A stretch of 64,000 bases of DNA from an uncultured Sutterella sp. (GCA_905202595.1 CAJKSP010000001.1:62001-126000); one strand, 5' to 3'. Shown: positions 16,029-24,564, counted from the stretch's first letter. Notes: a model not told the origin generated them from the sequence alone. Made by a program: numbers and translations.

Positions 16029-16657
16029 GAGAGGCTCTAGCTGCTGGTCTGAAGGAGCTGGGACTTGTTAATGCTGCTTCGGCAAGTGACGTGCTTGAAA
16101 AGCTTCTGCGCTACGCAGAGCTGCTTCAGAAGTGGAATAGGGTATACAACCTGACGGCTATACGTTCGGCCAATGAAGTGGTGACGCACCATTTGCTGGA
16201 TTCTGCGGCAGTCGTTCCGCTTTTTCAAAAGCGCATGCCTCAGGCTCGCCGAGTGCTGGACGTCGGAAGCGGCGGTGGTTTGCCTGCTGTACCGTTAGCG
16301 TTGTTGCGTCCGGATCTACAAGTGGAGGCAATTGATGCTGTCGGCAAAAAGGTGGCCTTCATTAATCAAGCGGCTATTGAGCTTGGCTTGAAGAATCTGT
16401 GTGCTCGACACTCTCGTGTAGAAAAGCTATCGGGCAGTTATGACGTCATTATTAGTCGCGCTTTTGCCAGTCTGGCTGATTTCACGAGTCTTACAGCACA
16501 TCTTTTGGCGTCAAACGGGCGTTGGTTCGCGATGAAAGGCTCTGTACCAGACAATGAAATATCAGAACTGACGCTGGCTGAGGTGGAGGACATTGTCCCG
16601 CTTCGCGTGCCAGGTCTCAATGAAGCTCGGCATCTCTTAATCCTGAAGAAGATGTAG
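16025..16657 (+). CDS. rsmG: 16S rRNA (guanine527-N7)-methyltransferase
   Basis: SAM-dependent methyltransferase of 210 residues that methylates G527 in 16S rRNA. The typical pre-domain KWNRVYNLTAIR is followed by the SAM motif VLDVGSGGGLPAVPLALLRPDL, then VEAIDAVGKKVAFINQAAIELGL and the later ISRAFASLADF. Length matches the family (207 in E. coli). The ATG overlaps the mnmG stop (ATGA). Gene order before parA-parB is the one widely conserved near bacterial origins. Confidence 0.95.
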   Translation: MREALAAGLKELGLVNAASASDVLEKLLRYAELLQKWNRVYNLTAIRSANEVVTHHLLDSAAVVPLFQKRMPQARRVLDVGSGGGLPAVPLALLRPDLQVEAIDAVGKKVAFINQAAIELGLKNLCARHSRVEKLSGSYDVIISRAFASLADFTSLTAHLLASNGRWFAMKGSVPDNEISELTLAEVEDIVPLRVPGLNEARHLLILKKM

Positions 16658-16691
16658 AGCTCCTCCTAAAAAGCAATCCGCAGGATCCATC

Positions 16692-17369
16692 ATGGAATTT
16701 GAAACCTTGTCGTCAGCGTTCCTTGGCGCATTCGTCTATACCTTCATGACGTTTCTACCGGTGATCAACCCTTTTAGTGGCGCCATGTTCTTTGTGACAC
16801 TTTCGAGCCATCTGTCTGACAAGGATCGGGCATATGTTGCCGGAAGGATTGCTATCTTCTCGCTCATCATTCTTGTGATCAGTTTGTTCGCTGGACACAT
16901 GATTTTGGGCTTTTTTGGAATATCGGTCGGCGTGCTTCGATGTGCTGGCGGTATCGTTCTCTTTGCAGCAGGCTGGTCGGCGCTTAATGCGCCATCGCAT
17001 GATGCAAGCGAGCGAAATAACGAGCCTCCGAAGATGCTGCCGCGCTCGCGTCTGAAGGCAATGGCCTTCTATCCATTTACATTGCCATTGACGACTGGCC
17101 CAGGAGCTATTGCTGTTTCTGTTGCCTTGGGTACGAGCTTGCCTTATACGGTTGCCAATCTAGCGGGTACGCTTCTAGCGACTGTCGCGACAGTGGTAGT
17201 GATTTGGCTTTGCTACCGCTACAGTGACCGCGTGAGTCGGGCAGTTGGAGCTGCTGGCGCTGATGCACTAGCTCGTGTTTTTGCTTTCATTCTGATTTGC
17301 CTCGGCGTTTCAATTTTCTGGCAGGGCTTTTCTGAGCTTTGGCTTGGGTTGAGCAACCAAGTGAATTGA
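16692..17369 (+). CDS. MarC-family membrane protein (first copy)
   Basis: Integral membrane protein of 225 residues of the MarC/YchE family, with about six predicted helices. Typical parts are FLPVINPFSGAMFFVTLSSHLSD near residue 25, GILRC-like GVLRCAGGIVLFAAGW, and the conserved second-half segment PFTLPLTTGPGAIAVSV. Family function is unsettled; the old link to multiple antibiotic resistance has been questioned. It lies between rsmG and parA and may be read through from the mnm operon (34-base gap). A second MarC protein is encoded at 38517-39164. Confidence 0.85.
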   Translation: MEFETLSSAFLGAFVYTFMTFLPVINPFSGAMFFVTLSSHLSDKDRAYVAGRIAIFSLIILVISLFAGHMILGFFGISVGVLRCAGGIVLFAAGWSALNAPSHDASERNNEPPKMLPRSRLKAMAFYPFTLPLTTGPGAIAVSVALGTSLPYTVANLAGTLLATVATVVVIWLCYRYSDRVSRAVGAAGADALARVFAFILICLGVSIFWQGFSELWLGLSNQVN

Positions 17370-17396
17370 TAAAGCTAAAAAACGTTTCAGTACAAT
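17366..17396 (+). promoter_or_regulatory. Possible promoter for parA-parB
   Basis: TTGATA (17366-17371) and TACAAT (17391-17396) with a 19-base spacer, overlapping the end of the MarC gene and about 70 bases before parA. Each hexamer matches the consensus in five of six positions, but the spacer is longer than ideal. Confidence 0.4.
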
Positions 17397-17466
17397 GAGC
17401 GCCTCTCTATTGAGGTGAAGGTGTTCAGAGTTTTCTGCCTGTCTCTCAGTTCCCTTTTGCATACCT

Positions 17467-18249
17467 ATGGCTTACGTTTTTTGCATTGCCAATCAAAAAG
17501 GCGGCGTCGGCAAGACAACGACTGCTGTCAACTTGGCGGCAGCCCTTGCATTGCGTGATAGACGCGTGCTTCTGATTGATTTGGATCCGCAAGGTAATGG
17601 CACCATGGGGTGCGGCATTGACAAGCGCACGGTCGGAGGCGCATCGGTATATGAGCTTCTGCTTGGCATAAAGCCTTTTTCTGAAGTTGTGAAGCCGTCT
17701 AGCGCTGGTTTTGATGTGTTACCGGCAAATCGAGAGCTCTCTGGCGCTGAGGTGGAGCTTGTCAGTGTTTCTGAAAGGGAAGTGCGGCTAAAAAAAGCGC
17801 TAGCGCCAGAGCTGAAGCGGTATGACTATGTGCTTATAGATTGTCCGCCGAGTTTGTCGATGCTGACGCTTAATGCGCTTGCTTGTGCTGACGGTGTCGT
17901 TATTCCCATGCAATGCGAATATTTCGCTCTGGAAGGGCTGACTGATTTAGTGGGATCTATAAAGCGAATTCACAGCGCTACTAATGTAGGGCTCCGTATC
18001 ATCAGCATCCTGCGTGTCATGTTCGATCCTCGACTCACGCTTCAGCAACAAGTTAGTGAGCAACTGAAGAAGCATTTTGGGGATAAGGTATTCGACACTA
18101 TCATCCCGCGGAATGTTCGTCTTGCAGAGGCGCCAAGCTATGGCAAGCCTGGTGTGCTCTATGACAAGTCCAGCAAAGGCGCAAAGGCTTATATCGCATT
18201 TGCGGACGAAATGCTCCGTCGTTTGGAGCGATCCAAGAGAGCATTGTGA
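17467..18249 (+). CDS. parA: Chromosome-partitioning ATPase ParA (Soj)
   Basis: Deviant Walker-type ATPase of 260 residues that positions origin regions with ParB. The N-terminus FCIANQKGGVGKTTTAVNLAAAL holds the deviant P-loop (KGGVGKTT). Later motifs are LLIDLDPQGNGTMGCG (A') and YVLIDCPPSLSMLTLNALACADGVVIPMQCEYFALEGL (Walker B and switch). C-terminal RNVRLAEAPSYGKP is typical of chromosomal Soj. The stop codon overlaps the parB start region (GTGA). Its closeness to the proposed origin fits chromosomal segregation. Confidence 0.96.
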   Translation: MAYVFCIANQKGGVGKTTTAVNLAAALALRDRRVLLIDLDPQGNGTMGCGIDKRTVGGASVYELLLGIKPFSEVVKPSSAGFDVLPANRELSGAEVELVSVSEREVRLKKALAPELKRYDYVLIDCPPSLSMLTLNALACADGVVIPMQCEYFALEGLTDLVGSIKRIHSATNVGLRIISILRVMFDPRLTLQQQVSEQLKKHFGDKVFDTIIPRNVRLAEAPSYGKPGVLYDKSSKGAKAYIAFADEMLRRLERSKRAL

Positions 18250-19154
18250 GGATGGAAGACATGACGAGCAAGAAGTCAAAGGGGCTTGGTCGTGGATTAG
18301 ATGCTTTCTTCGGGGATGCTCTTGGCGACGACTTGATTGCTGACGAAGCCGGTTCCCGTATCGAAGAGGTCGATCTGGAGAGCCTTCATCCAGGAAAGTT
18401 TCAGCCGCGTACGCAGCTCGATGATTCTTCGCTTGAGGAGCTTGCCGCCTCTATTAAGGAGCAGGGCGTTATCAGTCCTATAGTTGTCCGCCCGACAGGG
18501 GGGGCTAACTATGAAATTATTGCCGGCGAGCGGCGTTTTCGAGCTGCGGCCTTAGCTGGTTTGGATAAGGTGCCGGTCATCATTCGTGAGGTAGATGATC
18601 GCCATGCTCTGGCAATGGCGCTCATTGAAAATATCCAGCGCGAAGACTTAAATCCGCTTGATGTTGCTGTCGGAATTGATAGGCTGATCAGTGAGTTCGG
18701 CTTGACGCATGACGAGGCTGCGACGGCAATTGGACGTTCTCGTTCGGCAACGACCAATATGTTGCGTCTTCTGTCGCTTACAGCAGAAGTGAAAACGATG
18801 CTTCTCGCGGGTGAATTAGAAATGGGGCATGCGAGAGCACTGCTGGCACTTGATGCTGGCAAACAAGTGCTCGCAGCCAAGACCGTAGTCGCAAAACAGC
18901 TTTCTGTGAGGCAGACGGAAGAACTTGTAAAGAGGCTTTTGAGCAAGAAAGGCAATAGCGTTGCTAGGTCGCAAGTGGCTGATGATTCTGATCAAGCTGT
19001 GCTTGCTGAGACTCTTTCTGAGTATTTTGGCGCTGTAGTGAAGATCTGCGCTAACAAGCGAGGGAAAGGAAAGCTCGTTATTCAGTTTTCTGATCTTGAG
19101 CAGTTTGACGGAATTCTCAAGCGGCTCAATATCAAGGAACAGATACATCGATAG
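18246..19154 (+). CDS. parB: Chromosome-partitioning protein ParB (Spo0J), CTP-dependent clamp
   Basis: DNA-binding clamp of 302 residues that loads at parS and spreads. The N-terminus has KGLGRGLDAFFGD, the ParA-stimulating segment. ParB motif boxes are GVISPIVVRP, EIIAGERRFRAAALAG (the GERRxRA CTP-binding motif) and ENIQREDLNPLDVA. The HTH follows (THDEAATAIGRSRSATTNMLRLL), then a C-terminal dimerisation domain. GTG at 18246 overlaps parA. ATG at 18261 (MTSKKSKGLGRG) has the better ribosome-binding site (GAGGATGGAAG) and may be the real start. No perfect parS site was found in the window. Confidence 0.94.
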   Translation: MRMEDMTSKKSKGLGRGLDAFFGDALGDDLIADEAGSRIEEVDLESLHPGKFQPRTQLDDSSLEELAASIKEQGVISPIVVRPTGGANYEIIAGERRFRAAALAGLDKVPVIIREVDDRHALAMALIENIQREDLNPLDVAVGIDRLISEFGLTHDEAATAIGRSRSATTNMLRLLSLTAEVKTMLLAGELEMGHARALLALDAGKQVLAAKTVVAKQLSVRQTEELVKRLLSKKGNSVARSQVADDSDQAVLAETLSEYFGAVVKICANKRGKGKLVIQFSDLEQFDGILKRLNIKEQIHR

Positions 19155-19288
19155 ATAGTTCGATAGACATTGACAAGCTTTGTCAAGAAAGTCAATAGCT
19201 TAAATGTTTAGGAAAAGTAAACAATTAAAAATTTGCTGTCAGCCTGGAATTAACGCTTTAGTGGTACGTAATATAAACTTTCGGATAG

Positions 19289-19317
19289 TTGTTAGGAAAT
19301 GCTACCAAACGTACAAT
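19289..19317 (+). promoter_or_regulatory. Candidate promoter of the atp operon
   Basis: TTGTTA (19289-19294) and TACAAT (19312-19317), spacer 17, within the 200-base parB-atpI gap and 38 bases before atpI. The -10 lies in a 14-base word (19307-19320) that recurs exactly upstream of dctA (46224-46237). The gap also holds TGACAA-GCT-TTGTCA near 19170. Confidence 0.45.
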
Positions 19318-19354
19318 CCACTGAATTCAGAATTCTCAAGCATTTTGCGTAGCG

Positions 19355-19720
19355 ATGCCTGCCATTTCTGATATGATGCGCGTCGCTCTGGCGCAGTACC
19401 TCATTGTTGTGGCACTAGCGATTTTGTTCGCTTTTGTTACAGGTGAGCAGGCCGCAGTGTCGGCGCTAATTGGTGGTCTCGCCTACGCAGTGCCTACGAC
19501 GTTTTTTGCTGGTCTTCTGACGGCAATGCGGACCCTGACGCGGAATGCCACGCTGAATGCTGTGACGCTGTTGCTAGGGGAATTTGTGAAGATTCTGCTC
19601 GTCCTGCTGCTCATGTTGCTCGGCGCAAAGTACTGCGAACCTTTGAACTGGGTCGCATTCCTCATCACGCTGATCGCGGTGGCGAACAGTTATTTCATCA
19701 TGCTGTTCCGGAAACAATAA
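19355..19720 (+). CDS. atpI: ATP synthase accessory protein AtpI
   Basis: Small membrane protein of 121 residues heading the atp operon. It has four predicted helices (about 10-28, 34-54, 74-91 and 97-117), including LAQYLIVVALAILFAFVTG and the central LIGGLAYAVPTTFFA, the arrangement of AtpI/UncI. Family members assist assembly of the c-ring or ion homeostasis and are not part of the finished enzyme. Sequence conservation in AtpI is low, so the call rests on topology plus its position directly before atpB. Confidence 0.85.
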   Translation: MPAISDMMRVALAQYLIVVALAILFAFVTGEQAAVSALIGGLAYAVPTTFFAGLLTAMRTLTRNATLNAVTLLLGEFVKILLVLLLMLLGAKYCEPLNWVAFLITLIAVANSYFIMLFRKQ

Positions 19721-19736
19721 GGAAGGATTGGTACAC

Positions 19737-20558
19737 ATGTCTCTCACCGCTCCTGAGTACATCCAACACCATCTGCATCATCTGCAGTCTGTGCATCAGA
19801 ACGGGATCATTGACTTTTCGGTCTTCAATTACGACACGCTCTTCTTTTCCGTTCTGTGTCTGTTGATCGTTCTGTTCATCCTTCGTGCCGGTGCAAAGAA
19901 AGCGACTTCCGGGGTTCCGGGCAAACTTCAGTGCGCTGTTGAGATGCTCGTCGAAATGGTTGACACGCAGGCTAAAAGCATCGTTCACGGCGATCGCACT
20001 TACGTAGCACCTCTAGCGCTGACAGTTTTCTGCTGGGTGCTCATGATGAACTGTATCGACCTCATTCCGGTAGACCTTCTGCCGTGGCTGTCGAGTTTCA
20101 TCGGTCTGAGCTATCTGCGCCCGCTTCCGACTGCCGACCTCAATGGCACGCTCGGTATGTCTTGCGGTATGTGCTTGCTTCTCTTCTATTACGGTATCAA
20201 GATGAAAGGGCTTTCCGGTTTTACGGTTGAGCTCTTCACGCATCCGTTTGGTTCATTCCCGTTGCTGTGGCCGTTCAACTTCGTCATGAATTTGATCGAG
20301 TACTGCGCCAAGACAGTTTCGCTTGGCATGCGACTCTTCGGCAACATGTATGCAGGCGAACTGGTGTTCTTCTTGATTGCCCTTCTCGGTGGTTTTGCGC
20401 TCAATTTCGGCTTCTTCGGCGGTTTGAGCGCTGGAATTGGACAAGTTGCAGCCGGTCTGGTCTGGTGGCTTTTCCATGTCATGATTGTTCTGTTGCAGGC
20501 CTTTATTTTCATGATGCTGACGCTGGTTTATATCGGCCAGGCTCAGGGCAGCCATTAA
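19737..20558 (+). CDS. atpB: ATP synthase F0 subunit a
   Basis: Membrane stator subunit that forms the proton half-channels against the c-ring (273 residues). Key segments are FCWVLMMNCIDLIPVDLLPW, FNFVMNLIEYCAKTVSLGMRLFGNMYAGE (the Arg of LGMRLFGNM is the essential one) and a C-terminal helix with VLLQAFIFMMLTLVYIGQA. The ATG at 19737 is chosen: the GGAAGG at 19721-19726 is correctly spaced from it, whereas an upstream TTG at 19728 would sit on the ribosome-binding site. Followed by a pyrimidine-rich leader to atpE. Confidence 0.96.
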   Translation: MSLTAPEYIQHHLHHLQSVHQNGIIDFSVFNYDTLFFSVLCLLIVLFILRAGAKKATSGVPGKLQCAVEMLVEMVDTQAKSIVHGDRTYVAPLALTVFCWVLMMNCIDLIPVDLLPWLSSFIGLSYLRPLPTADLNGTLGMSCGMCLLLFYYGIKMKGLSGFTVELFTHPFGSFPLLWPFNFVMNLIEYCAKTVSLGMRLFGNMYAGELVFFLIALLGGFALNFGFFGGLSAGIGQVAAGLVWWLFHVMIVLLQAFIFMMLTLVYIGQAQGSH

Positions 20559-20568
20559 CAACAGACAG

Positions 20569-20608
20569 CTTTTCTTTCTTCCTTACTCCCTTCATTTCCT
20601 TCTAGGAG
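20569..20608 (+). promoter_or_regulatory. Pyrimidine tract and Shine-Dalgarno before atpE
   Basis: From 20569 to 20603, 33 of 35 bases are pyrimidines, running straight into AGGAG (20604-20608) ten bases before the atpE ATG. This resembles the U-rich translational enhancer known before E. coli atpE, a ribosomal-protein S1 type of element that raises c-subunit synthesis. Function here is inferred. Confidence 0.5.
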
Positions 20609-20618
20609 TCTTTTAAAA

Positions 20619-20861
20619 ATGACCAACGTCGGTTTAGTTGCTATTACCTGCGGTTTCATCGTCGGTCTCGGCGCCATCGGCGCTTGCCTCGGCATCGCTC
20701 TGATGGGTTCGAAGTACCTCGAGTCCTCCGCTCGCCAGCCCGAGCTGATGGAGCCGCTCCAGACGAAGATGTTCCTGCTTGCCGGTCTGATCGATGCCGC
20801 CTTCCTGATCGGTGTCGGTATCGCCATGATGTTCGCTTTCGCCAACCCGTTCGCCGGCTAA
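20619..20861 (+). CDS. atpE: ATP synthase F0 subunit c
   Basis: Proteolipid that forms the rotating c-ring (80 residues). Two hydrophobic helices (about 5-30 and 51-76) flank the polar loop with the conserved RQPE (residues 39-42). The ion-binding carboxylate is Asp59 in GLIDAAFLIG. The Na-binding residue set of Na-dependent enzymes is not seen, so H+ coupling is more likely. Its mRNA has an unusual pyrimidine-rich leader, and a stable hairpin lies just after the gene; both fit a need for more c than other subunits. Confidence 0.97.
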   Translation: MTNVGLVAITCGFIVGLGAIGACLGIALMGSKYLESSARQPELMEPLQTKMFLLAGLIDAAFLIGVGIAMMFAFANPFAG

Positions 20862-20904
20862 TTCAAAGCCGTTTGCGAAAAAACGTCTTCTTTTTTTATG
20901 ACGC

Positions 20905-20947
20905 TGTCGGCAGCGCCGAAGCCCTCTGTTGGCCGGCGCCGCTGACA
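20905..20947 (+). other. Intercistronic hairpin after atpE
   Basis: Fourteen-base arms (20905-20918 with 20934-20947) with one wobble and one mismatch, between atpE and atpF. There is no T-run, so it is not a classic terminator. It could protect the upstream atpE message or damp transcription and translation into atpF. Confidence 0.6.
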
Positions 20948-20963
20948 TTACGGGGTTCCGATA

Positions 20964-21434
20964 ATGAACATTAATGCCTCTCTGTTCGTACAGATGGTCG
21001 TGTTCTTCTTGGGTGCCTGGGTCACCATGAAGTACATCTGGCCGCCGCTGATCCGAGCGATCGAAGAGCGCCAACAGAAGATTACCGACGGCCTCGCTGC
21101 TGCCAACAAGGGCGAAAAGGCTCTTGCCGTTGCCACGGAGCAGGGCAAGGCGATTGAAGCGGCTGCTCGTGCCCGTGCGTCGACTATCGTTGCCGACGGC
21201 GAGAAGCGCGCCCAGTCGATTGTGGATGACGCCAAGGCCCAGGCTCAGGTCGAAGCCGAGCGCATCATTCAAAACGCCAAGGCGGAGGCTGCTACAGAAG
21301 TGGAACGCCTTCGCGACCAGCTCCGCGACCAGGTCGCAGTGCTTGCTGTCCAGGGCGCCGAACAGATCCTCTGCCGTGAAGTGGATGAAACCGCTCACGC
21401 GAAACTGCTTGATCAACTGAAGGCGAAGCTCTAA
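20964..21434 (+). CDS. atpF: ATP synthase F0 subunit b
   Basis: Peripheral stalk subunit (156 residues): one N-terminal membrane helix (LFVQMVVFFLGAWVTMKYIW) followed by PPLIRAIEERQQKITDGL and a long charged coiled coil of Ala, Glu, Lys and Gln that reaches the delta subunit. Length is identical to E. coli b (156). It follows the atpE hairpin and ends two bases before atpH. Confidence 0.96.
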   Translation: MNINASLFVQMVVFFLGAWVTMKYIWPPLIRAIEERQQKITDGLAAANKGEKALAVATEQGKAIEAAARARASTIVADGEKRAQSIVDDAKAQAQVEAERIIQNAKAEAATEVERLRDQLRDQVAVLAVQGAEQILCREVDETAHAKLLDQLKAKL

Positions 21435-21436
21435 CT

Positions 21437-21988
21437 ATGGCGGAACTCTCGACGATTGCCCGTCCTTACGCCCAGGGCCTCATGCAGGCGCTGCAGGATC
21501 GTAAAGCCGGCGCAGAAGAATTGGCGCAGGTTCTGGCTAGTCTGAACGTTGTCGCCCAGGCTGCTCGCGATCCTCAAGTCATTGAACTTGCCGGCGACCC
21601 TAAGGTTACCGAAGAGCAGGTTTACGACTTGGTCGAGGGCGTTGCGGGGCAGGACATTCCTGAGGAAGTCAAGAACCTGCTTAAGGTGGTCGTCCAGAAC
21701 GGTCGACTCGAGGCTCTGCCTGAGATCGCCCGTCAGTTTCGCGATCTGAAGAATGCGGCTGAAGGCGTTGCCGATGCCTACATCGAGACCGCATTTCCGC
21801 TCAGCGACAAAGAGCTCAAAGAGCTGCTTGCAGCACTCGGGAAGAAGTTCCCGGGTCTTGAGCTTCATCCGATCGTGACGGTGAAGAAGGAACTTATCGG
21901 CGGTGTGCGCATGCATGTCGGCGACAAGCTTCTCGACGCCTCGATTCGCGCTCGTCTTGAGCAGATGAAGACGACGCTTACCGCATAA
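21437..21988 (+). CDS. atpH: ATP synthase F1 subunit delta
   Basis: F1 delta (OSCP) subunit that joins the b stalk to the alpha3-beta3 head (183 residues). The N-terminal bundle starts ELSTIARPYAQGLMQAL, typical of the family. The C-terminal part has ETAFPLSDKELKELLAALGKKF and KKELIGGVRMHVGDKLLDASIRARLEQM, the OSCP signature with Gly-Gly and the DASIR-type motif. It starts two bases after atpF and ends 18 bases before atpA. Confidence 0.95.
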   Translation: MAELSTIARPYAQGLMQALQDRKAGAEELAQVLASLNVVAQAARDPQVIELAGDPKVTEEQVYDLVEGVAGQDIPEEVKNLLKVVVQNGRLEALPEIARQFRDLKNAAEGVADAYIETAFPLSDKELKELLAALGKKFPGLELHPIVTVKKELIGGVRMHVGDKLLDASIRARLEQMKTTLTA

Positions 21989-22006
21989 AAATTCCGGAGC
22001 TGTAAG

Positions 22007-23548
22007 ATGCAACTCAATCCTAGTGAAATCAGCGACCTGCTGAAGAAGCGAATCGAAGGCCTCGGCGTCTCCGCTGATCTTCGCACGCAGGGCACCGTGG
22101 TCTCGCTGTCCGACGGCATCGCCCGCATTCACGGCCTGAGTGACGTGATGCAGGGTGAAATGCTGGAATTCCCAGGCGACGTCTACGGCCTCGCTCTGAA
22201 CCTTGAACGCGACTCCGTTGGCGCCGTGATTCTTGGTGACTACGAAGGCATTTCGGAAGGCGATACCGTGAAGACCACGGGTCGTATTCTTTCGGTGCCG
22301 GTTGGCCCCGAACTGATTGGCCGCGTAGTCAATGCGCTTGGTCAGCCGATCGACGGCAAAGGCCCGATTAATGCCAAGACCTATGATGTGGTTGAAAAGG
22401 TCGCCCCTGGCGTTATTGATCGTCAGTCTGTCACGCAGCCGGTTCAGACTGGCCTTAAGTCCATCGACTCGATGGTGCCGATTGGACGTGGTCAGCGTGA
22501 GCTGATCATTGGTGACCGCCAGACGGGCAAGACGGCGGTCGCTATTGATACGATCATCAATCAGAAAGGTAAGGACCTCATTTGCGTCTACGTCGCTATT
22601 GGTCAGAAGGCCTCGACGATCGCGAATGTGGTGAGCAAGCTGCAGGAACATGGCGCGATGGATTACACCATTGTTGTCGCTGCGACAGCCTCTGAGTCTG
22701 CCGCTATGCAGTACATTGCTCCTTATGCTGGCGCTTCGATGGGCGAGTACTTCCGCGATCGCGGTCAGGACTCTCTGATCGTTTATGACGACTTGACGAA
22801 GCAGGCGTGGGCCTATCGTCAAATTTCTCTGCTTCTCCGTCGTCCGCCTGGACGTGAAGCCTATCCTGGTGACGTTTTCTATCTGCACAGCCGTCTGCTC
22901 GAACGCGCTGCTCGAGTGAACCCGACTTATGTCGAACGTTTCACGAAGGGTGAAGTGAAGGGCAAGACTGGTTCGATGACGGCTCTGCCGATCATTGAAA
23001 CGCAGGCAGGCGACGTTACGGCTTTCGTTCCGACAAACGTTATTTCCATTACTGACGGCCAGATCTTCCTGGAAACCGACTTGTTTAATGCCGGTATTCG
23101 TCCCGCTATCAATCCGGGCATTTCTGTGTCCCGCGTCGGCGGTGCGGCCCAGACGAAGATTATTAAGAAGCTCGGTGGTGGCGTTCGTTTGGCACTGGCT
23201 CAGTATCGTGCTCTTGCCGCTTTCGCACAGTTTGCTTCAGATCTTGACGAAGTGACTCGCAAGCAGTTGGAACGCGGCCGCATGGTTACGGAGCTGATGA
23301 AGCAGCCCCAGTACGAGCCGCTTCAGGTCTGGGAAGAAGCTCTCGTCCTCTATGCTGTGAACAACGGCTATTACGATGACGTGGCAGTTGCCAATGCGCT
23401 TCGCACTGAACACGCTATGCGTGACTACCTCCAGACCCATTACGGCGATCTGGTCAAGTCCATCGAAGAGCAGAAAGTTCTGAGCAAGGAAGATGAAGCC
23501 AAGCTCAAGGCTGCTATCGAAGACTTCAAGAAGAACGGCGCTGTCTAA
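22007..23548 (+). CDS. atpA: ATP synthase F1 subunit alpha
   Basis: Non-catalytic nucleotide-binding subunit, three per enzyme (513 residues, same as E. coli). The N-terminal beta-barrel has GDGIARIHGL-type sequence (SDGIARIHGLSDVMQGE), the P-loop is GDRQTGKTA near residue 169, and the family signature PAINPGISVSRVGGAAQ lies near 365. The regulatory Arg is within that signature. Two hairpins follow in the gap to atpG. Confidence 0.98.
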   Translation: MQLNPSEISDLLKKRIEGLGVSADLRTQGTVVSLSDGIARIHGLSDVMQGEMLEFPGDVYGLALNLERDSVGAVILGDYEGISEGDTVKTTGRILSVPVGPELIGRVVNALGQPIDGKGPINAKTYDVVEKVAPGVIDRQSVTQPVQTGLKSIDSMVPIGRGQRELIIGDRQTGKTAVAIDTIINQKGKDLICVYVAIGQKASTIANVVSKLQEHGAMDYTIVVAATASESAAMQYIAPYAGASMGEYFRDRGQDSLIVYDDLTKQAWAYRQISLLLRRPPGREAYPGDVFYLHSRLLERAARVNPTYVERFTKGEVKGKTGSMTALPIIETQAGDVTAFVPTNVISITDGQIFLETDLFNAGIRPAINPGISVSRVGGAAQTKIIKKLGGGVRLALAQYRALAAFAQFASDLDEVTRKQLERGRMVTELMKQPQYEPLQVWEEALVLYAVNNGYYDDVAVANALRTEHAMRDYLQTHYGDLVKSIEEQKVLSKEDEAKLKAAIEDFKKNGAV

Positions 23549-23558
23549 AGCGCTCAAT

Positions 23559-23612
23559 CGCCGCTGGCTGTAAAAAGCCGGCGGCGAGTCTCCCCCGCAT
23601 TGAAAAGCGGGG
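23559..23612 (+). other. Tandem intercistronic hairpins after atpA
   Basis: First hairpin: CGCCGCTGGCT (23559-23569) with AGCCGGCGGCG (23576-23586), an 11-base stem with one wobble. Second: CCCCGC (23593-23598) with GCGGGG (23607-23612). Neither is followed by a T-run. They fill the 91-base atpA-atpG gap. Confidence 0.6.
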
Positions 23613-23639
23613 CGTGTTTATCCAAGAGGACCCAATTCC

Positions 23640-24530
23640 ATGCCTAGTACAAAGGAAATTCGCGGCAAGATCAAGAGCGTGCAAAACACGTCCAAGATCA
23701 CCAAGGCGATGGAGATGGTTGCGGCCTCGAAGATGCGCAAAGCTCAGGACCGTATGTTCCAAGCTCGTCCTTATGGCGACAAGATCCGAGTGATCTGCGC
23801 CCACCTCGCCAAAGCGAGCGGTACGGACGGGGACTATAAGCATCCGTTCCTGGTCAAGCACGAAGGCGCCAAGAAAGTCGGCCTTATTCTTGTGTCGACT
23901 GACAAGGGCTTGGCCGGTGCTCTTAATACCAATATTCAGCGTCAGATTCTTGGTCGTATCAAGGATTGGACGCAACAGGGCATCGGGCTTGATGCCACTG
24001 CTATTGGCAACAAAGGGCTAGGCTTCCTTCAGCGTATCGGCGTGAACGTGGTCAGCCAGGTAACGCAGCTCGGTGACCGTCCGAATCTTGACCGTCTCAT
24101 TGGTGCTATCGGTGTTCAGATCGAGGCATTCAAGGCTGGTAAGGTTGATACGGTCTACCTCGCGTACTCGCGCTTCATCAATGCAATGAAGCAGGTACCC
24201 GTCGTCGAGCAGATCCTTCCGCTTACCGCTGAAGCGCTTTCTGCTGAGCAAACGCAGCGCAAATACTCGTGGGACTACATCTACGAGCCCGACGCCCAAA
24301 CCGTTCTCGACGAGCTCCTCCGGCGCTACGTCGAAGCTTTGATTTATCAGGCAGTTGCAGAAAACATGGCTTCGGAACAGAGCGCTCGAATGGTGGCCAT
24401 GAAGGCCGCTTCCGACAACGCTAAGAAGCTCATCGACGATCTGCAGCTCGTCTACAACAAGACCCGCCAGGCCGGCATTACGAAGGAAATCACCGAAATT
24501 GTCGGTGGCGCCGCTGCGGTGTCTTCTTAA
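23640..24530 (+). CDS. atpG: ATP synthase F1 subunit gamma
   Basis: Central rotor shaft (296 residues). The N-terminal helix EIRGKIKSVQNTSKITKAMEMVAASKMRKAQ and the C-terminal helix SEQSARMVAMKAASDNAKKLIDDLQLVYNKTRQAGITKEITEIVGGAAAV form the antiparallel coiled coil inside the head. The middle contains the Rossmann-like domain (VGLILVSTDKGLAGALNTN). Its own ribosome-binding site (AAGAGGA) lies directly after the hairpins. Confidence 0.97.
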   Translation: MPSTKEIRGKIKSVQNTSKITKAMEMVAASKMRKAQDRMFQARPYGDKIRVICAHLAKASGTDGDYKHPFLVKHEGAKKVGLILVSTDKGLAGALNTNIQRQILGRIKDWTQQGIGLDATAIGNKGLGFLQRIGVNVVSQVTQLGDRPNLDRLIGAIGVQIEAFKAGKVDTVYLAYSRFINAMKQVPVVEQILPLTAEALSAEQTQRKYSWDYIYEPDAQTVLDELLRRYVEALIYQAVAENMASEQSARMVAMKAASDNAKKLIDDLQLVYNKTRQAGITKEITEIVGGAAAVSS

Positions 24531-24564
24531 TCGAATTCAAAAATCGATAACTGAGGTAATCCCC

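Noticed and set aside
17370..19354. parS site near parAB
   Set aside because: I looked for the palindrome around TTTCACGTGAAA here and at other CACGTG sites (30704, 38285, 62949); none has matching flanks.
21431..22888. Long antisense frame of 485 codons opposite atpA
   Set aside because: It mirrors the strong codon bias of atpA; the product is rich in Arg, His and Asn with no recognisable domain.
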